From an uncultured Verrucomicrobiota bacterium (GTDB lineage Bacteria > Verrucomicrobiota > Verrucomicrobiia > Limisphaerales > UBA1096), in the NCBI GenBank assembly GCA_913050205.1, contig CAJXAU010000047.1:1-8651 (forward strand): DNA of 8,651 bases, given 5' to 3'. This document shows, piece by piece, positions 6,001-8,651 of this stretch (positions are counted from its first letter, which is position 1; every line of letters starts with the position of its first letter). A model generated the notes under the pieces. That model was not told where the DNA came from, ran no database searches, and saw only the letters and a program-made list of their open reading frames with translations. Made by a program: the position numbers and the translations under genes.

Positions 6001-7601
6001 AACGGGAGCATTAACCAGACCGGCTTGCCGAGGGCTCCCGCCAGGTGCGCCATGGCCGTGTCCACACTGATCACTAAATCGAGCTCGCTAATCATGGCCG
6101 CAGAGGCGGCGAGATCGCTGCAATGTTCAGCGGCATTGATTGCGTTCGGCGACGTTGCGATCGCTGCGTTTGCCTCGTCGCTGGCGTTGAGTTGCAGGCT
6201 GACGAATCGGATGCAATCCATCTCCAGCAACGGGGCGCAGTCAGTCCATTGCATCGAGCGAAATGCATCGTTTCGGTGCCGGGGGTTGCCGGCCCAGACC
6301 AGGCCGACGTTTAATTTTTGTCCGGAGAGCTGTCTGTGAATGGGGCTGGCTTGGCTGGATGGGCTTAGATACGGAACGCAATCCGGGATGTTTTCGAGAG
6401 TCGTGCCAAGTGCTTTCGGGAGACTCAGTAGGGCGATTTGAAAATCGAACGATGGAGGCGGTTCGCCGGCTGTGATGATTGTCAGTGACTCGACTTGAAC
6501 GGTTCGGAACAAGTCTGCCGCCTCGGATGGGCACTCGAGGATAACTGATCCGACGTGCTCGGCGGCTTGGGTCAGGAAGCGGACGAACTGGATGGAATCA
6601 CCAAGACCCTGCTCGCAGTAGACAAGCAGAGTTTTGCCGGGGATCGATTGACCGTTCCACTCCGGTTTGTCTGCGTGTCGGCGTTCGTTTTGTCGCGCGG
6701 CCTGCCAGCGCCACTCGTAATTTTTCCACCCAGCCTCAAGATTGCCTGTTTGAAGCTGTAACATTCCCAAGCCGTGATAGGCGTCCGGTAACTTGGAGTT
6801 TAGTTGGATGGCCCGTTGGTAATGATACTGCGCCTGGCTGAGCTTTCCGGCATCGACCAGCGCGCCGGCAAGATTCGTATGGTAGGCGGCGTTTTCCCTG
6901 TCGGTTTCCAGCGCTAACCGAAAACAGGTCTCGGCTTTGCAAACCTGTTGTGTGGCCTTGAAAATCGCTCCAAGTGTGTTGTGAGTTTCGCCATTGTACG
7001 AGTCGTATTGCGCGGCTTTAAGGGCGTGTTGAAGCGCCTCGGCGTGGCGGTTTTGCCAGAGAAGAATCGAGGAAAGATTACGATGCCCGATCGTCAACGT
7101 GGGCTCGATACGGAGAGCACAACGGTAGGCCGCCTCCGCTTCAGGTAACCGATTGGTTTGCTGGAAAATATTGCCAAGGTTTAGGTGAGCCTCGGGCAGG
7201 TTGGGGGATGCGGAGATCGCTTTTCGGAAAGAGGCCTCCGCTTGGCCAAGCGCTTGGTTTTGGCCCTGGATCAGGCCGAGGTTGATTAGGGCTTGGGCAT
7301 GGCATGAATCAAGCTGCACAGCCTGCTCATAATGGAGTTGCGCCTTGTCGGCGTCACCGGATTCCTCGTGAAACAAACCAAGGGCAAAATGCAGGTTCGG
7401 GTCGTTTGGGGCCAATTCCTGTGCTTTTTTCAGGCAGACTCTGGCGTCGTCCAAAGCTCCCTCGGTAATTCGGTCGAGAGCTTGGAACACCAGCGGCGAG
7501 GCAGGGTCGGAGGCGATGTCCGAATCCAAGTGGGTTAAATCTGGGCAAAGTGCGTTAGCCAAGGCCAAAATACATAGCAACAAACAAGCCAAGCGCTCCA
7601 A
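2988..7601 (-). CDS. Giant three-module TPR / GT9-like glycosyltransferase protein
   Basis: The 1537-residue product repeats one architecture three times: TPR array then a glycosyltransferase domain of the heptosyltransferase-like (GT9-type) fold. Module 1 is about 1-578 (roughly 8 TPRs, GT about 291-575), module 2 about 579-950 (3 TPRs, GT 671-945) and module 3 about 951-1537 (9 TPRs, GT 1248-1530). Each GT domain has EQGxGDxxQFxR (330-341, 711-722, 1288-1299), a DTxxAHLAGxLG motif with His at 519, 893 and 1475, and a closing SPWYP...LFRQ..P element. Single TPR-GT9 fusions are common in bacteria; a triple one in one chain is unusual. The start is TTG at 7601, the first usable codon after the in-frame TGA at 7626-7628, with GGTGG 9 bases upstream. 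No ATG follows before residue 280. Residues 1-18 are hydrophobic and could be a signal peptide or anchor. Donor and acceptor are unknown; the neighbouring GT4 gene suggests glycan assembly. GT41-like activity is an alternative. Confidence 0.88.
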   Translation of the reverse strand: MERLACLLLCILALANALCPDLTHLDSDIASDPASPLVFQALDRITEGALDDARVCLKKAQELAPNDPNLHFALGLFHEESGDADKAQLHYEQAVQLDSCHAQALINLGLIQGQNQALGQAEASFRKAISASPNLPEAHLNLGNIFQQTNRLPEAEAAYRCALRIEPTLTIGHRNLSSILLWQNRHAEALQHALKAAQYDSYNGETHNTLGAIFKATQQVCKAETCFRLALETDRENAAYHTNLAGALVDAGKLSQAQYHYQRAIQLNSKLPDAYHGLGMLQLQTGNLEAGWKNYEWRWQAARQNERRHADKPEWNGQSIPGKTLLVYCEQGLGDSIQFVRFLTQAAEHVGSVILECPSEAADLFRTVQVESLTIITAGEPPPSFDFQIALLSLPKALGTTLENIPDCVPYLSPSSQASPIHRQLSGQKLNVGLVWAGNPRHRNDAFRSMQWTDCAPLLEMDCIRFVSLQLNASDEANAAIATSPNAINAAEHCSDLAASAAMISELDLVISVDTAMAHLAGALGKPVWLMLPFAGEWRWMTNCDHSPWYPTMKLFRQTKPGDWRTVIQNVVESLAIAALPDDVFSLEKRALEAKKTGQLQKARLLFEKILTHDPEHVESNSNLGNVLLALGKTGQAIEVHSTALQLAPDSSQVIFNRSLALLKSGNYQTGWAGYEHRINLPHYNVFRSRLKQPEWRGEPLAGKTLLIWAEQGFGDTIQFCRYLRLIERHGGRVLFECPPELGSLLKTIDGIEVLERSEHPPRHDVQCALLSLPGVFNTTVETIPAPASFNLEQAQQLLQGDNDSKLKIGLAWRGSRRNHTPEPREIPAPFLPELTRTNSAQFYSLQLEQIENETAFTSDLIWANESLTDFRATAQLIQQLDLVITIDTSVAHLAGTLGKPTWLMLPYGSEWRWLENRDDSPWYPSMRLFRQTKPDNWVEVLSNVKAAIQVLPTPKAAHHLNQAEAALNQSQAQLAAEQYRLAHEANPKNPLILRLLGNTLDALGQTEDAFEILQHAIELQPTDPENHHELALHFATLGQAKQAIESYQRAIEMDPSCADYHFNLGNVHYALGQAQAARSSFSTAVTLDPQMAAAHFNLGQVDQDEGNHLAAAQSYKRAIDLDFHYVDALVNLGLTLKELGQSDLTRECFELILQKQPGHPMAGVNLAKFYLEQNDPTAAETACRSVLEVHPTHAEALLNLGVALQSQNRTLDAIAAYEEIVAHHPDYPNRQFNLAFSELMAGRWQSGWQHYEARWGTDNPVFTAKHPHIQNWNGESLAGKRLLFFTEQGYGDTLQFCRFAPMLASAGATVIIECQPGLKSLLQSIPNVEQVVEQGETIPEVDYKLPMMSAPLVFGITPENIPIGANDRYLTAPAAEGIHSDGRLKVGLVWAGRDRSVLNNRSLPSAMLQKLFQQTEGLIEWFSLQKDEPAEAAEIITTTPNVSRLGSQITDFESTARLVNAMNLVVTIDTAMAHLAGALGQRTWVMLAHSPDWRWMLQRDDSPWYPNSQLFRQPTPGDWDSVIRQIRAELSRLAGS
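3153..3167. repeat. TTGGCCAA palindrome in the third GT domain
   Basis: The core TTGGCCAA is at 3156-3163 inside GCGTTGGCCAAGCGC, which is the 16-bp consensus palindrome lacking one C on its left arm. On the minus strand it encodes A-L-G-Q-R in the HLAGALG motif. The equivalent positions in modules 1 and 2 encode LGKP with unrelated codons and no palindrome. Confidence 0.6.
4375..4392. repeat. 18-bp perfect palindrome TGCGCTTGGCCAAGCGCA
   Basis: This is the longest perfect form of the motif in the window. On the minus strand it encodes A-L-G-Q-A-Q (residues 1071-1076) at the turn between the helices of a TPR unit, where A-L-G is a common TPR sequence. The core octamer is at 4380-4387, exactly 102 bp from the next copy, which equals one 34-residue TPR. 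Confidence 0.75.
4479..4492. repeat. 14-bp palindrome CGCTTGGCCAAGCG
   Basis: The perfect 14-bp consensus, core at 4482-4489. On the minus strand it encodes L-G-Q-A (1038-1041) in the same TPR register as the copy 102 bp downstream. The sequence flanking the two copies has diverged, so this is not an obvious recent duplication of a whole TPR unit. Confidence 0.7.
4581..4594. repeat. CGTTTGGCCAAGCG, one-mismatch copy of the palindrome
   Basis: The core TTGGCCAA is perfect at 4584-4591. T4583 replaces the C of the 14-bp consensus, which breaks one arm of the longer palindrome. On the minus strand it encodes A-L-G-Q-T (1003-1007). It is the third copy in a row at 102-bp spacing. Confidence 0.65.
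4752..5867 (-). repeat. Module 2 of the giant protein: 3 TPRs plus diverged GT domain
   Basis: Residues 579-950. This is the shortest module, with about three TPR units (from about 582 to 676) followed by a GWAGYEHR junction (671-678). EQGFGDTIQFCR (711-722) and DTSVAHLAGTLGKPTW (888-903) are intact. The central motif reads GLAWRGSRRNHTPEPRE (810-826) and lacks the H-x-N-D-x-x-R-S pattern of module 1. Its closing segment, SPWYPSMRLFRQTKP, is close to the module 1 version, so these two modules may share the more recent ancestor. Confidence 0.7.
7239..7257. repeat. CGCTTGGCCAAGCG plus start of a second 12-bp unit
   Basis: The 14-bp consensus is at 7239-7252 and continues into CGCTTGG, so 7246-7257 is the alternative-phase palindrome CCAAGCGCTTGG, as at the left edge. 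On the minus strand it encodes Q-A-L-G-Q-A-E (116-122) in the third TPR of module 1. Here the A-L-G falls three residues later in the TPR than in the module 3 copies. Confidence 0.7.
7588..7596. repeat. Half-copy of the palindromic unit at the giant gene's start
   Basis: GCCAAGCGC matches one arm of the 16-bp consensus. It lies in codons 2-5 of the TPR/GT gene, giving part of E-R-L-A. The match is short and could be chance; it is listed because its position at a gene start differs from the other copies. Confidence 0.25.
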
Positions 7602-7638
7602 AAAGATTCGCCACCAAATTAATGATCATAATCCGAAA
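7602..7638. other. 37-bp spacer between divergent glycosyltransferase genes
   Basis: This is all the DNA between the TTG start of the giant gene and the ATG chosen for the GT4 gene. It is AT-rich. It is too short to hold two separate non-overlapping promoters with leaders, so promoters probably lie inside the opposing coding regions, or one of the starts is wrong. No palindromic operator is visible. Confidence 0.4.
7611..7615 (-). promoter_or_regulatory. Possible ribosome binding site of the giant TPR/GT gene
   Basis: On the minus strand this reads GGTGG, with 9 bases between it and the TTG at 7601. It is a partial match to GGAGG. It supports the TTG start, since the frame has no ATG for a further 279 codons. 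Confidence 0.35.
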
Positions 7639-8651
7639 ATGAGCAGCCACTTGAATAATTGGCTGGGACTGGAATGGCAGTTGTCACTTTCTTCTGGATG
7701 GGGGATTGCGGGGCTGAACATATCCCATGAAATGGAGGTGGATGGCCGGTTTCGGGCGGTGCCTTTATATCCCAGTGCCCAACTGGAGCATGCCTCGGAA
7801 AAGTTTACTACACTCGTTGACAAACTAAAGCGCCGTGAGGAGGAGGTGGCCAAGGTGTTGGGCAGCAGAGAAGGAGGATTGGTTTGCGAGTTTCCAGTGA
7901 TCCACTCTCTGGGAAACGCGCTGCATGATGAAGATATGTACAACCCGGTCAAACCGCATTGTCGGGGGAGTCGCGAATTCGGCATCGTTTTTTTCGAATT
8001 CAATACACCAAACGATCATACCACTCGAAATGCGAACCAGTTTGAAATTCTTTTTGGGGGTTCGACATGGAACACACGCGTGTTACGTGAACATGGCCTG
8101 ACTAATGTGGACACGTTCATACAAGGGGTGGATTTGAGTTTGTTTCGCCCTGTGCCCCGAGAAAGAGGGGAGCGGTTCGTCGTCTACTCTGGTGGTAAAC
8201 TGGAGCACCGAAAAGGCCAAGACATAATGGTGGCGGCATTTCGGGAATTCGTAAAAACTCACCCGGACGCTGTTTTAGCAACGACCTGGCACAATCAGTG
8301 GCCGGAGTCGATGCAGGGAATTACGCTTGGCAACCATGTGGCGAATGTTCCGCAAGTTGATGATGAAGGGAATTGCGACATCGCGCGATGGATAGCTGAA
8401 AACGGTGTGCCGGAAAAAAACATCCACGACTATGGCATGGTCTCGAATCACCTGATGCCGGAGGTGATTGCACAGGCGGATGTGGCCGTGTTCCCCAACC
8501 GCTGTGAGGGGGGAACGAATCTAGTGGCAATGGAGGCAATGGCCAGCGGAGTGCCGTGCATTTTGTCGGCGAACACCGGCCATCTCGACCTGATTGAGAA
8601 CGACAACTGTTATCCGATAATGAATCAAGCCGAGGTCTCCGGATTGTCGTA
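7639..8651 (+). CDS. GT4-type glycosyltransferase (partial, runs off the right edge)
   Basis: The frame stays open for 337 codons to the window end; the C-terminus is missing. It is a GT-B retaining glycosyltransferase of the GT4 kind, expected to transfer a sugar from a nucleotide donor in the cytoplasm during glycan assembly. WGIAGLNIS (21-29) fits the N-terminal glycine-rich loop, STWNTRVLREHG (142-153) and GVDLSLFRP (163-171) fit the inter-domain region, SGGKLEHRKGQ (184-194) fits the donor-side loop, and NRCEGGTNLVAMEAMASGVP (287-306) holds the two glutamates E290 and E299. They are separated by eight residues instead of the classic seven. The ATG at 7639 has no visible ribosome binding site. 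The frame is open further upstream but offers no ATG, GTG or TTG nearby, and the next in-frame ATG (7729) would remove the glycine-rich loop. It diverges from the TPR/GT gene, which suggests a shared glycan pathway. Confidence 0.85.
   Translation, partial: MSSHLNNWLGLEWQLSLSSGWGIAGLNISHEMEVDGRFRAVPLYPSAQLEHASEKFTTLVDKLKRREEEVAKVLGSREGGLVCEFPVIHSLGNALHDEDMYNPVKPHCRGSREFGIVFFEFNTPNDHTTRNANQFEILFGGSTWNTRVLREHGLTNVDTFIQGVDLSLFRPVPRERGERFVVYSGGKLEHRKGQDIMVAAFREFVKTHPDAVLATTWHNQWPESMQGITLGNHVANVPQVDDEGNCDIARWIAENGVPEKNIHDYGMVSNHLMPEVIAQADVAVFPNRCEGGTNLVAMEAMASGVPCILSANTGHLDLIENDNCYPIMNQAEVSGLS

Larger units (their letters stand above)
5868..7601 (-). repeat. Module 1 of the giant protein: 8 TPRs plus canonical GT domain
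   Basis: Residues 1-578. The TPR units begin near residues 35, 69, 103, 137, 170, 204, 238 and 272, and the last one runs into the GT domain through a GWKNYEWRW junction (291-299). This GT domain keeps the full family motif GLVWAGNPRHRNDAFRS (433-449), including His442, Asn444, Asp445 and Arg448. It therefore looks the most likely of the three to be catalytically active. That ranking is inference from motif retention only. Confidence 0.75.

Noticed and set aside
7626..8003. 125-codon minus-strand frame opposite the GT4 gene
   Set aside because: The plus strand carries the GT4 motifs over this stretch; the opposite frame has no recognisable feature.

Overview
The window looks like a chromosomal segment of a free-living Gram-negative-type bacterium, most likely from the PVC superphylum and perhaps Verrucomicrobia. 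This placement is inference, from the mix of a lysine-rich-tailed Der GTPase, a very large TPR/glycosyltransferase protein and a GT4 enzyme with an NRCEGGTNLVAMEA-type motif. Base composition is moderately GC-rich. Four genes fill almost the whole window. I see no tRNA, rRNA, CRISPR array, insertion sequence or phage gene.

Layout: (1) 27-1265, minus strand, a 12-TM major facilitator superfamily transporter. (2) A 93-bp divergent intergenic region, 1266-1358, carrying two AACCGGTT palindromes. (3) 1359-3011, plus strand, der (engA), the double-GTPase ribosome assembly factor, with a basic insert in its second G domain and a lysine-rich C-terminal tail. (4) 2988-7601, minus strand, convergent with der and overlapping it by 24 bp: a 1537-residue protein made of three successive [TPR array + GT9/heptosyltransferase-like domain] modules. 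(5) 7639-8651, plus strand, diverging from the giant gene across only 37 bp: a GT4-type glycosyltransferase cut by the window end. The last two genes suggest the edge of a surface-glycan or protein-glycosylation locus; der is a housekeeping neighbour.

The most unusual signal is not a gene. The palindromic octamer TTGGCCAA, usually extended to CGCTTGGCCAAGCG and in places laid out in 12-bp units, occurs nine times perfectly, against about 0.13 expected from base composition. It lies in intergenic DNA at the left edge, in the Der G1/linker junction (three copies), in four TPR units and in one glycosyltransferase motif of the giant protein. It is read in more than one frame (LGQA and LAKP). It appears to replace coding sequence without changing protein length, which resembles a genome-wide iterated palindrome (such as cyanobacterial HIP1) or an uptake/architecture signal more than an inserted element. 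Part of the excess in the TPR gene can come from TPR consensus and codon preference, so the copies in der and in intergenic DNA are the stronger evidence.
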